NCBI GenBank assembly: GCA_016937575.1
Contig: JAFHKN010000002.1
Span: forward strand, 1,364,001-1,428,000
Length of the DNA: 64,000 bases
Direction of reading: 5' to 3'
From: Roseomonas aeriglobus
Lineage (GTDB): Bacteria > Pseudomonadota > Alphaproteobacteria > Sphingomonadales > Sphingomonadaceae
Below, one piece after another: positions 1-7,693 of this stretch. Position numbers and translations under genes: made by a program. Each line of letters opens with the position of its first letter. Within the stretch, counting starts at the first letter, position 1. The notes under the pieces are model-generated. The model was not told the DNA's origin and searched no databases. It was given only the letters and a program-made list of their open reading frames with translations.

Positions 1-221
1 GTCCTCGCCTTATCGAGGTGAAGACCACCAATGGATGGGAGCGCACGCCCTTTCGCATCAGCCGCAACGAACTGGCCGTGTCGGAAGAGCATCGCCGCGA
101 TTGGTGCCTTGTGCGGCTCTGGAACTTCGCCCGAGATCCACGCGGATTCGAGTTGCGGCCGCCGCTGGACGCGCATGTGTCACTGATGCCGACCAGTTTT
201 CAGGCCAGCCTTAGGGATTAA
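1..221 (+). CDS. DUF3883-domain protein, C-terminal end only
   Basis: The reading frame is open from the window edge to TAA at 219-221. It encodes about 72 residues beginning PRLIEVKTTNGW, followed by PFRISRNELAVS. This IEVKTT...PF.IS.NE pattern is typical of the C-terminal part of DUF3883, a domain with a restriction-endonuclease-like look that is common in helicase and defence proteins. In that reading the E-V-K would be the catalytic end of a PD-(D/E)xK site (inference). The 5' part lies outside the window, so the full architecture (helicase-linked or stand-alone) cannot be told. Its 3' end overlaps the convergent DJ-1-like gene by a few bases. Confidence 0.7.
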   Translation, partial: PRLIEVKTTNGWERTPFRISRNELAVSEEHRRDWCLVRLWNFARDPRGFELRPPLDAHVSLMPTSFQASLRD

Positions 222-814
222 GGCTGGGCGCCAATCACGGATAGCGCCTGCTCGACGAACCGGTCCTTCTCGCCGACCGGCGCGACATAGTGCAGCGCCT
301 CGCGCGCAAGGTCGGGCGAGCCGCCGCGCGCGATCATCCAGGCGGCGAGGTATGGCGCCGCGAGGCAGCCGCCGGCCGTGGCGACGTTGCCGTGCGCGGC
401 GAAGGGGGCGTCGATGACCGTGACGCCGGCCTCCACGACCCACGGCTTGCTGGTGAGATCGGTGCAGGCCGGCAGGTCTCCGATCAGCCCCAGCTTCGCC
501 AGCAGCAGTGTGCCCGAACATTGCGCCGCGATCAGCTGTCGCGTTGGATCGAGGCGCAGGCGCGCCAGCATCGCAGGATCGGCGGCGATCTCGCGTGTGC
601 GATAGCCGCTGCCGATCAGGACCGCGTCCGCCTCCTCGACGAATTCGAGCGGCCGTTGGCGATGGACGGTCACGCCGTTCAGCGACGTCACCGTCTCGAT
701 GGGCGCGGTGATGTGCGCGGTCCAGCCGTGCGGCCGCAGCCGGTTGAGGATCGCGGCGGCGACGAAGGAGTCGAGTTCGTTGAAGCCGTCGAAGGTGAGG
801 ATCGCGACCTGCAT
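218..814 (-). CDS. DJ-1/PfpI family protein (class I glutamine amidotransferase-like)
   Basis: The product has 198 residues with a DJ-1/PfpI fold. An N-terminal strand MQVAILTFDGFNELD is followed by DAVLIGSGYRTREIA and a nucleophile-elbow segment AAQCSGTLLLAKLGLI with Cys near residue 106. A C-terminal GGCLAAPYLAAWMI matches the family region after the elbow. Members include chaperones, glyoxalases, isonitrile hydratases and transcription-associated amidotransferase domains, so the substrate cannot be named. The ATG shares one base with the TGA of the phzF-like gene upstream (TGATG), so the two are probably translationally coupled and act in one pathway. Confidence 0.8.
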   Translation of the reverse strand: MQVAILTFDGFNELDSFVAAAILNRLRPHGWTAHITAPIETVTSLNGVTVHRQRPLEFVEEADAVLIGSGYRTREIAADPAMLARLRLDPTRQLIAAQCSGTLLLAKLGLIGDLPACTDLTSKPWVVEAGVTVIDAPFAAHGNVATAGGCLAAPYLAAWMIARGGSPDLAREALHYVAPVGEKDRFVEQALSVIGAQP

Positions 815-1662
815 CAGCCTTGCACCGAACCGCTGAACAGGGTCCGCGTCGCGCCGGCGACCCATACCTGCCCGGCGTCGTCCTGCGAGACGTGGATGCG
901 CCCGGTGCGGCCCAGCCGGGTGCCCTGCGCGGCGACGTAGCTGCCGCTCGCCCGCCCGCTCGCGAACAGCCACTGGCCGACCGAGGCGTTGAGGCTGCCG
1001 GTCACCGGGTCTTCCAGCAGGCTGCCGTGGCCCGGCGAAATGATCGCGCGCACCTCGAACGACGCGTCGCCACCGGGGCGATGCGGCCCGACCACGCCGA
1101 CGTTCAGCCGCTCCGATCCCGCTGGCGGACAAACCGGCTCTACAGCAAGCACCACTTCGGCTGACTTCATCATGACCGCCAGCCAACCCGGTCCGTTGTC
1201 CGCCCAACTGGCATCGACGATCGCATCACGATCGATCCGCAGCAGGTCCGCGACCCGCATCAGGTCCGCTTCGTCGGGCGCGCCGTGGCGCAGGAGTGGC
1301 GGAGCCGCGAAGGACAGCCGGTCTCCATCGCGACGGATCGTCACCAGTCCGACGCCGCATTGCTGCACCACCACACCGTCCTGCGTCGGCTGCCCGCCCG
1401 CTTCCAGCCAGGCATGCGCGCTCCCCAGCGTCGGATGTCCGGCGAAGGGCAGTTCGCGCTCGCGGGTAAAGATGCGGACCCGATAGTCTGCGCCGGTTTC
1501 GTCCGGCGGAAGCAGGAACGTCGTTTCCGCGAAGTCCAGCCAATTGGCCATGCGCTGCATGTCCTCGCTCGACAGCCCCTCCGCGTCAGCGATGACGGCC
1601 AGTGGGTTGCCGGTCAACGGGTCGGTGCCGAACACGTCAACGAGGCGAAAGGGGCGGGTCAC
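814..1662 (-). CDS. PhzF family isomerase/epimerase
   Basis: The product has 282 residues and the PhzF/diaminopimelate-epimerase fold. The N-terminus reads RLVDVFGTDPLTGNPLAVI, with the family's GNP. Next comes FAETTFLLPP, whose Glu matches the catalytic-acid position, then RELPFAGHPTLGSA, and near the C-terminus GHGSLLEDPVTGSLNA. PhzF relatives isomerise small acidic or ring substrates; only the phenazine enzymes have a clear role, and no phenazine genes are nearby. The GTG at 1662 is chosen because AGGAG lies about 10 bases upstream; a nearby ATG is out of frame. It is divergent from a MocR-type regulator, a common regulator-target layout, and is followed by the DJ-1-like gene. Confidence 0.85.
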   Translation of the reverse strand: MTRPFRLVDVFGTDPLTGNPLAVIADAEGLSSEDMQRMANWLDFAETTFLLPPDETGADYRVRIFTRERELPFAGHPTLGSAHAWLEAGGQPTQDGVVVQQCGVGLVTIRRDGDRLSFAAPPLLRHGAPDEADLMRVADLLRIDRDAIVDASWADNGPGWLAVMMKSAEVVLAVEPVCPPAGSERLNVGVVGPHRPGGDASFEVRAIISPGHGSLLEDPVTGSLNASVGQWLFASGRASGSYVAAQGTRLGRTGRIHVSQDDAGQVWVAGATRTLFSGSVQG

Positions 1663-1728
1663 GGGGGCATATCTCCTGTTGGCGATGCCCTGACCTAGCC
1701 GCCCGCAGGCTAGCGCGAACAGTGACGG

Positions 1729-3162
1729 ATGGATACGATACGACCGAACTGTATTGGTGAAAGGTGCAGCACGGTGGCAGCCCGGCCCGACGAAACCCGC
1801 ACCGCGATGGTCGCGCGCACGATACGCGACCGTATCGAGGCGCGCACGCTCACGCCCGGCGCCCGGCTCCCATCGATCCGCGCCATGGCGGAGGCGAGCG
1901 GCGTCGCGCGCTCGACCGTGGTCGAGGCCTATGAGCGACTGGCCGGCGATGGCGTGATCCGCTCGCGGCCGGGATCGGGTTTTTATGTCGCCGCGCCGCT
2001 CGCCCCGCTGGCGCTCGACCGGCTTGCGCCCGCACCCGAACGTGAGGTCGACCCGCTCTGGATGTTGCGCCAGTCGCTGCGTGACGATCGGCACAACCTG
2101 AAGCCGGGGTGCGGCTGGCTGCCGGACGACTGGCTTGCGGGGGACGCGTTGCGCAAGGCGATGCGCGGCACCGCGCGGACGATCGATGACGGCACGCTCG
2201 CCGGCTATGCCTCGCCGCGTGGCTCGCTGCCGCTGCGGACGCTGCTGGCGCGGCGGATGGCGGTTCAGGGGATGGAGGCCGGCCCCGACCAGATCCTGCT
2301 GACCGACAGCGGCACCCATGCGCTCGATCTGGTGTGCCGCTTCCTTCTCCAGCCGGGCGATACCGTGCTGGTCGACGATCCGTGCTACTTCAATTTCCTG
2401 GCATTGTTGCGGGCACATCGGGCCAAGGTGATCGGCGTGCCGATGACCACGAACGGGCCGGACGTCGTCGCCTTCGCAGAGGCGGCCGCGACGCATCGGC
2501 CGCGCTTCTATCTGACGAACTCGGGCGTCCATAATCCGACGGGGGCAGCGCTCGCCGCGGCGACGGCGCACCGGCTGCTCAAGGTCGCCGAAGCGCACGA
2601 TATGGTCATTGTCGAGGACGACATCTTCGCCGATTTCGAACATGCGCCGTCGCCGCGGCTGGCCGCGTTCGACGGGTTCGACCGGACGATCCGCATCGGC
2701 AGCTTCTCGAAATCGCTGTCGGCGGCGGTGCGCTGCGGCCACATCGCGGCGCGGCCGGACTGGATCGAGGCGCTCGCCGACCTGCGCATCGCCACCTCGA
2801 TGGCGGGCAGCCCGCTGGCCGCCAACCTGCTCCATGCGGTGCTGACCGACGGCAGCTATCGCCGCCATGTCGAGGGCGTCCGCACCCGGCTCGCGCGCGC
2901 CATGGCGCGGGTGAGCAAACGGCTGCGCGCGGTCGGCATCGAGCCGTGGATCGAGCCGTCGGCGGGCATCTTCCTATGGGCGCGGCTGCCGGACGGTGTC
3001 GATGCCGTCGACGTTGCTCGCCGCGCCATCGGCGACGGCATCGTGCTGGCGCCCGGCCCGGTGTTCAGCACCAGCGGCGGGTGGCGCGACCACATGCGGT
3101 TCAACGCCGCGATGAGCGACGACGATCGCCTGTCCGCTTTCCTGGAACGCGCGCGGCGATAG
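1729..3162 (+). CDS. MocR-type transcriptional regulator (GntR HTH + aminotransferase domain)
   Basis: This is a 477-residue regulator with a winged-helix GntR domain (about residues 25-90: LPSIRAMAEASGVARSTVVE, then GSGFYV). It is fused to a fold-type I PLP aminotransferase domain, with the Schiff-base lysine in IRIGSFSKSLSAAVRCG and TNSGVHNPTGAAL in the cofactor region. MocR proteins sense PLP or amino compounds and usually control a divergent gene, here most likely the PhzF/DJ-1 pair. The ATG at 1729 gives some 25 residues ahead of the HTH. A GTG at 1774 is an alternative that would leave the GATACGATACG...CTGTAT sequence at 1731-1757 as promoter or operator DNA. Confidence 0.88.
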   Translation: MDTIRPNCIGERCSTVAARPDETRTAMVARTIRDRIEARTLTPGARLPSIRAMAEASGVARSTVVEAYERLAGDGVIRSRPGSGFYVAAPLAPLALDRLAPAPEREVDPLWMLRQSLRDDRHNLKPGCGWLPDDWLAGDALRKAMRGTARTIDDGTLAGYASPRGSLPLRTLLARRMAVQGMEAGPDQILLTDSGTHALDLVCRFLLQPGDTVLVDDPCYFNFLALLRAHRAKVIGVPMTTNGPDVVAFAEAAATHRPRFYLTNSGVHNPTGAALAAATAHRLLKVAEAHDMVIVEDDIFADFEHAPSPRLAAFDGFDRTIRIGSFSKSLSAAVRCGHIAARPDWIEALADLRIATSMAGSPLAANLLHAVLTDGSYRRHVEGVRTRLARAMARVSKRLRAVGIEPWIEPSAGIFLWARLPDGVDAVDVARRAIGDGIVLAPGPVFSTSGGWRDHMRFNAAMSDDDRLSAFLERARR

Positions 3163-3477
3163 CCGCCGAAGCGAACGCGCCGTAGCATTGAGCAGCCTGG
3201 TGGTGCGCGGATGTCGGTGAGCGACGAGGAAAGCGGCTGCATAGTGAGGGATGAGGAAATTCAGGCGCAACAGCGCAATTTGGCGGGGCCGCCAAATTGG
3301 GGTGCGCCGCCGGTGCCTGATCGGCCGCGGCGGGTCCTCCAACCTGACGGTTTCCGGAAGGCGGTTCGAGGGGGGTATTGTGTGGTCCGCGGGGCGCGTC
3401 GACTCGGCTTTGCGCGACCACAGGACTTCGCGCGCCTTGCATCTTCGTTGTCGCCCACGTTCTTCTCGGTGGATGCG
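3163..3477. other. Non-coding stretch between mocR and the nuclease-like gene
   Basis: About 315 bases. An open frame continues upstream of the next gene to 3211, but its residues are Arg/Pro-rich and show no family pattern, so I treat it as non-coding. The only structure I see is the palindrome at 3276-3299. This may be the left limit of the defence-like genes, since gene content changes here from metabolism to nuclease/nucleotide functions. Confidence 0.45.
3276..3299. repeat. 24-bp near-perfect palindrome
   Basis: The arms CAATTTGGCGG (3276-3286) and CCGCCAAATTG (3289-3299) are perfect inverted copies separated by GG. It is not followed by a T-run, so an intrinsic terminator is not obvious. 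It lies about 180-200 bases ahead of the nuclease-like gene and could be an operator, a recombination-associated site or a hairpin in a 5' leader. Confidence 0.6.
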
Positions 3478-4545
3478 ATGACGCTGGCGGACCGCCTGCT
3501 CTCCGAGGTTCCTGACATCCGTCTCGTCCGACAGGGTGCCGACGGCTGGCGACAGCTGCCTACGGAAGAGACGGAGGCGATCCTGGAGGCTCTGCAGGCA
3601 CCGTTCGAGACGGTGGTGGATGGAGACGGATACGCCCTGCTGGACGAGGGGGGGCTGAGGGTAGGTCGCCTTAGATTCAGGGCGAAGCGCATCGCGCTTG
3701 ACGCATTGGATTCAGAGGTCGTTGACGACGTGTTCGTGGAGAACGCCGCCGCCGACGTGGGCGATGATCCCGAACGGCGAACCCTGGCCAGATACGTGGA
3801 CGGTGAGGATCTCGTCGTGGTGCTGTTCGACGATCCCGCGCTCGCCTACATCGACGGCTCCCTCTTCCGCGACGATGCGCTCAGCGGCGGCGGCGGCGCG
3901 TTCCTCCGCTTCCTGGCCGCCGACCCTGCTCTCGCCGCGACCACCAGCGAGAAGGGAACCTTCGCGGCTGGACAGACGGCCTTCACGGGCGGCTCGGTCT
4001 TCGCAGCGGTCGTAGCCGGGATCGCGACGGAGGACGTTCTGATCTGCGATGATCTAGGAGATGAGTGGGCCGACTTTATCGGCGTTTCGACGACAGCCGA
4101 GCCTCAGCGCATCAGCTTCTACCACGCCAAGCACGGCTCACGCTCGCTGAGCGCCTCGGCATTCCACGACGCGATCGGGCAGGGCATCAAGAATCTTGGC
4201 CGCATGTCGATGACCGGTCCTGTGATGGAAGGGAAGTTCGTCGGCTGGGCGGACCGCTACCGGGCTGACGGGGTTCAGACGGCCATCGACCGCCTGATAC
4301 GGGGCGGCCCCATGCCGGTCGCTAGGCACGGCATCGAGCACGTGGCATCCGGACCCGGTACCATCCGCCGGGTCGTGCTGGTGACTTCGTCTCTGAGCCG
4401 TACAGATGTGGAAGACCAATTCGCTACCCTCGCGGCTGGCGGTGCGGTTCGGCCCAACTTTGTGCAACTGTACTGGCTGCTAAAGGGATTCTTCTCCGCC
4501 TGCGCCGAGGTAGGCGTATACGGGTCGGTGATCTGCCGACCATAG
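3478..4545 (+). CDS. Putative restriction-endonuclease-fold protein of a defence locus, function unproven
   Basis: The product has 355 residues from ATG 3478 (MTLADRLL); upstream in-frame codons are poor-quality sequence. I do not recognise a named family. In the C-terminal half, VLICDDLGDEWADFIGV is followed by ISFYHAKHG and then AFHDAIGQGIKNLGRM. The acidic strand followed by a strand ending H-x-K and a helix with GQ..K resembles nuclease-like domains with a PD-(D/E)xK arrangement found in large bacterial defence proteins (inference from pattern only). The C-terminus (VVLVTSSLS...LYWLLKGFFSACAE) fits the same kind of domain. The MazG-like gene follows after 75 bases on the same strand. Confidence 0.5.
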   Translation: MTLADRLLSEVPDIRLVRQGADGWRQLPTEETEAILEALQAPFETVVDGDGYALLDEGGLRVGRLRFRAKRIALDALDSEVVDDVFVENAAADVGDDPERRTLARYVDGEDLVVVLFDDPALAYIDGSLFRDDALSGGGGAFLRFLAADPALAATTSEKGTFAAGQTAFTGGSVFAAVVAGIATEDVLICDDLGDEWADFIGVSTTAEPQRISFYHAKHGSRSLSASAFHDAIGQGIKNLGRMSMTGPVMEGKFVGWADRYRADGVQTAIDRLIRGGPMPVARHGIEHVASGPGTIRRVVLVTSSLSRTDVEDQFATLAAGGAVRPNFVQLYWLLKGFFSACAEVGVYGSVICRP

Positions 4546-4620
4546 CGCAGAGCACGGTCGGCCCCCGGGGCTGGCGGCGTCACGCGATATGATCCATCGT
4601 GTCCGGCACAGGAGAGACGC

Positions 4621-5586
4621 ATGGATTTCGAGGAGTACCAGAGAAGGGCCGCCGAGACGGTGAAGGTGGACCCGGCAACCGACGAAGGCCGAATGGAACT
4701 CGTCTTCGGCCTGATGTCGGAGGTTGGTTCGCTGGCCCGGGCATTCAAGCTCTACCTCCGTGACAGGATCGGGCTGGATGCGCAGCGTTCGCGGCTGATC
4801 GAGGATCTCGGCGACGTCCAGTGGTACCTCGTCATGATCGCCGGATCCCTGGGCATCTCGATGGAGGAGGTCGTGGACGACAATCTGGCGCGTACCCACG
4901 ACCGCTACTCTCACGAATCCACGGCCTACCGGCCGCCATTCGACGATGGGTATCCGGACCGGGAAGTATTCCCCCGCAGAATGCTGTTCCGGATTGTTCC
5001 GGCGGAGGGAGCCGCCGGAGATTTATCTGCTCATGTGTCGTTCCATGTCGAGGATGCGCGGCCCTACGCCTTTCCTGAACTCGAGGAGGAGGGAGCCGAG
5101 GTGGGGAACCGCGGTTTCGTCCGTGGGCAGCGGATCGGCGATCCCGTGAACGACAACGCAATGCACGAAGACGGGTACCGCTTCCACGACGCGGTGCACG
5201 TCGCCTTCATGGCGGTGCTCGGATGGTCGCCCGTTATGCGGCAGCTCCTGCAGGTCAAGCGGAAGTCGGATCCGGACGTCGATCGGACGCAGGACGGTGC
5301 ACGCGCCAGGGACCTCGAGGAGGCGCTATCCGCGATCCTGAAGGTATTCAGCCGCACGAGGAACGACTTCGCGAGTGAAACGGACATAGACGGCGAAGTG
5401 CGGGATCTCATTCGGCGCGTGGTGACGGGCCTGGAGGTCGAGAAGGTGCCGATATGGCTGTGGGCCACCGCCATCGCGCAGGGTTATGAGGCGATGAACG
5501 CGCTGCGCATGAACGGGGGTGGCTGGCTCTTGGCGGACCTCGATCGCCAGGAGGTCGCATTCCATGCGGAGCGGCCTGAGTTCTAG
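4621..5586 (+). CDS. MazG-like nucleotide pyrophosphohydrolase domain protein with C-terminal helical domain
   Basis: The product has 321 residues. Residues 1-100 form an all-alpha NTP-pyrophosphatase (MazG-like) domain: ELVFGLMSEVGSLARAFK, then RLIEDLGDVQWYLVMIAGSLG. The ExxD half of the metal site (EDLGD) is intact, but the usual GE of the first half is GS, so one metal-binding glutamate seems absent and activity may be changed or lost. Residues 160-320 form a second, helix-rich domain (HEDGYRFHDAVHVAFMAVLG...WLWATAIAQGYEAMNAL) of the kind fused to MazG in conflict-related proteins. AGGAGAG stands just before the ATG. The gene pairs with the nuclease-like gene upstream. The family would hydrolyse (d)NTPs; the substrate is unknown. 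Confidence 0.7.
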   Translation: MDFEEYQRRAAETVKVDPATDEGRMELVFGLMSEVGSLARAFKLYLRDRIGLDAQRSRLIEDLGDVQWYLVMIAGSLGISMEEVVDDNLARTHDRYSHESTAYRPPFDDGYPDREVFPRRMLFRIVPAEGAAGDLSAHVSFHVEDARPYAFPELEEEGAEVGNRGFVRGQRIGDPVNDNAMHEDGYRFHDAVHVAFMAVLGWSPVMRQLLQVKRKSDPDVDRTQDGARARDLEEALSAILKVFSRTRNDFASETDIDGEVRDLIRRVVTGLEVEKVPIWLWATAIAQGYEAMNALRMNGGGWLLADLDRQEVAFHAERPEF

Positions 5587-6272
5587 AGGAGCTTGAACTG
5601 TCCGAGGTGACGCAGGTCGCGTGGGAAGCGGTGGATGCGACCGGAGCCGCCTTCGAAGATGGACCAGTAGAAGTCCGCGAGTACGGAGGAGGCGCCGCGC
5701 CCCGCCTCGTCGCGCCTGACCGCGCCGTCGATGATGACGGTCTTGAGCGTAACCCCCCGGCGCTGCAGCGGCTGGTTGAGCGCCTTGTAAAGGGCGTGCA
5801 GATTGGCCTTGCCGAGTGAAAGCGCGAGCTTGTCGGGATCCGGTTCGTCCTTGTAGCCGCCGCCGGTCAGGACCACGGATCCCCGTCGCGGTTCGAGCCA
5901 GGGGAGCAGGGTCTGGATGGCCACCATCGCGCCCGTCACGTTGACGGCCATCGCGTGGCCCAGGTCGGTGGCATCCGTCGACAGCGCCGCCGCCTTGAAG
6001 CTGGCCTTGGGATTATAGATCAGCCCGTCGACGCGACCGAGCCTGCCGGCGAGTTCGGCGAGCGCCTGTTCGAAGGCGCCGGTATCCGTGACGTCGGCGG
6101 CCAGGGTCAGCAGATCGTGGCCCACGTCGGTCCGCAGCTCCGCCAGACTGGATTCCCGGCGAGCGACCACCCCGACGCGAAAGCCCGCCGCGACGAACCT
6201 GCGCACCAGTTCGGCCCCGAAATGCTTGCCCGGACCAACGATGATCAGTCCTGGTCCTGTTGCGGCGTTCAT
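5583..6272 (-). CDS. SDR-like protein with degenerate active site
   Basis: The product has 229 residues with a Rossmann N-terminus (GLIIVGPGKHFGAELVRRF, VGVVARRESSLAEL) and the SDR cofactor strand VDGLIYNPKASF. The catalytic Ser is replaced in VVLTGGGYKDEP. The YxxxK tyrosine is Leu in KLALSLGKANLHAL, leaving only Lys. This pattern occurs in a subgroup of annotated SDRs and suggests a nucleotide-binding or altered role rather than standard dehydrogenase chemistry (inference). The ATG at 6272 is preceded by a purine-rich AAGAAGAG. The gene is the only leftward one between two rightward blocks and overlaps the MazG-like gene tail-to-tail by 4 bases. Confidence 0.75.
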   Translation of the reverse strand: MNAATGPGLIIVGPGKHFGAELVRRFVAAGFRVGVVARRESSLAELRTDVGHDLLTLAADVTDTGAFEQALAELAGRLGRVDGLIYNPKASFKAAALSTDATDLGHAMAVNVTGAMVAIQTLLPWLEPRRGSVVLTGGGYKDEPDPDKLALSLGKANLHALYKALNQPLQRRGVTLKTVIIDGAVRRDEAGRGASSVLADFYWSIFEGGSGRIHRFPRDLRHLGQFKLL

Positions 6273-6686
6273 CGCGGTCACTCTTCTTTCTTTCCTCGAT
6301 CGTCTGGCTTTCGCTCGACGCCCCGACCACTCCTCCTTCGTCACGTCAGAAGGGATTCACGATGCGGATGCGGCGACAGGCCGTCGTCGACGGCGTGGAC
6401 GCCGGACATGGCAGCGTGTCCGGATACTCTTCGGGCGCGGACTTGGCAAAGCGGATTCGGCCAATTGTCGGGATCCGACACCGGACCGGAACGCCGCCGT
6501 CTCGGTGACTGATCCCGTGCTTCGCCGGTCCGCTTCGCCGGAGCGGCTGTAGTTTCCGGACGTCGTGGTATCGCGCTGCCTTCCGGTCCCTCCCCGGACT
6601 ACGGTCCGAAGCGGGATGCCGTCGGCATCCCGATCCGCTATGGGCGCCGTTTTCCACGCCCATTCGAATGCGGAGCACCAATCTAA
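6273..6686. other. Divergent promoter region of about 410 bases
   Basis: No convincing gene. It separates the SDR-like gene (leftward) from the hypermodification operon (rightward) and must hold both promoters. A hairpin CGGGATGCC-gtc-GGCATCCCG lies at 6612-6632, 55 bases before the operon start, where it could act as an operator or attenuator; no T-run follows. Short repeats of GGTCC/GGACT type (6585-6610) lie just upstream. Confidence 0.5.
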
Positions 6687-7676
6687 TTGCCTGATACGAC
6701 CATCGTCTTCGACACCTACTGGCGCTTCGCAGCGGAGCGGCTCGCCGTCTATCTTCGCCGCGTGAGGGGGGAGCCCGGTCCCTGGACCGAGGATGCCGTC
6801 ATCGCATCGTACAGGTTCACCAACACCTACCGCATCGCCGACCGCGTCAGCCAGTACCTCGTCCGGGAGGTCCAGTATCGCGCCGACCGGTCCCAGGCTC
6901 CCGCCGAGATCTTCTTCCGCACCCTCCTGTTCAAGCTCTTCAACCGCATCGAGACCTGGGAGCTTCTGGAGGCGCAGCACGGACCCATCGCTTGGCAGTC
7001 GGCGGACATGGAGGGCATTGGCCGGACGCTGGATGCGGCGATGTCCGCCGGGATGAGGCTGTACTCGGCCGCCTACATCATGCCCGTGCCGCCCTTCGGC
7101 CACGCCCGCAAGCACCGCAACCACTTGGCTCTTCTGGACAGGATGATGAAGGACGGTCTTGCCGGAAGGATTGTGGGAGCCGGTGATCTGTCCGAGGTAT
7201 ATTCGCTCTTGCTCGGCCAACCGGGCATAGGCCCCTTCCTCGCATTCCAGTACGCCATCGACCTGAACTATTCTGCGATGCTCGACTTCCACGAGGGCTC
7301 CTTCGTCGTGGCCGGACCCGGCGCGCTCGACGGGATCGCCAAGTGCTTCTCCGACGGCCCGTCCCTCGATCCAGCAACCGTGATCCACCGGATGGCCGAC
7401 GAGCAGGAGCGCCATTTCGAGCGGCTCGGCCTCGAGTTCCCCGGATTGTTCGGGCGACCTCTCCAGCCCATCGACTGTCAAAACCTCTTCTGCGAGATCT
7501 CGAAATACGCCAGGGTGGCGCATCCAGACGTATCCGGGTCCAGCGGCCGCACCAGGATAAAGCAGAACTACTCGGCGGGCGGTGGGCTCGATCCGCCGTT
7601 CCTGCCGCCGCGATGGGGAATCGATCCCGGCGCGCACCACGCCCCGGTGGTAAGCGGGCAGCCGAAGCTGCTGTAA
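6687..7676 (+). CDS. Putative DNA base hypermodification protein (aGPT-PPlase-like)
   Basis: The product has 329 residues and starts with TTG. Conserved blocks run through it: FDTYWRFAAERLAVYLRR, FTNTYRIADRVSQYLVREV, FFRTLLFKLFNRIETWELLE, LYSAAYIMP, KHRNHLALLDRMM, FLAFQYAIDLNYS, IDCQNLFCEISKYARVAHP (about 259-280) and SGRTRIKQ. I recognise this as the family described from phage thymine hypermodification (alpha-glutamyl/putrescinyl thymine pyrophosphorylase, bacterial clade). In phages, relatives join a group to an activated 5-hydroxymethyl pyrimidine in DNA; the role of chromosomal copies is not established. It leads an operon with a dCTP-deaminase-fold protein (17-base gap), a membrane protein and a uracil-DNA glycosylase, so the theme is pyrimidine bases and nucleotides. 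Confidence 0.75.
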   Translation: MPDTTIVFDTYWRFAAERLAVYLRRVRGEPGPWTEDAVIASYRFTNTYRIADRVSQYLVREVQYRADRSQAPAEIFFRTLLFKLFNRIETWELLEAQHGPIAWQSADMEGIGRTLDAAMSAGMRLYSAAYIMPVPPFGHARKHRNHLALLDRMMKDGLAGRIVGAGDLSEVYSLLLGQPGIGPFLAFQYAIDLNYSAMLDFHEGSFVVAGPGALDGIAKCFSDGPSLDPATVIHRMADEQERHFERLGLEFPGLFGRPLQPIDCQNLFCEISKYARVAHPDVSGSSGRTRIKQNYSAGGGLDPPFLPPRWGIDPGAHHAPVVSGQPKLL

Positions 7677-7693
7677 AGGGAGGCTTGTAGACG

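Noticed and set aside
1663..2868. Upstream extension of the phzF frame on the minus strand
   Set aside because: The residues are Arg/Ala-rich and antisense to the MocR gene; a good ribosome site at 1662 marks the start.
3211..3477. In-frame extension of the nuclease-like gene
   Set aside because: No motif, Arg/Pro-rich, and it spans the 24-bp palindrome; the ATG at 3478 begins a regular sequence.
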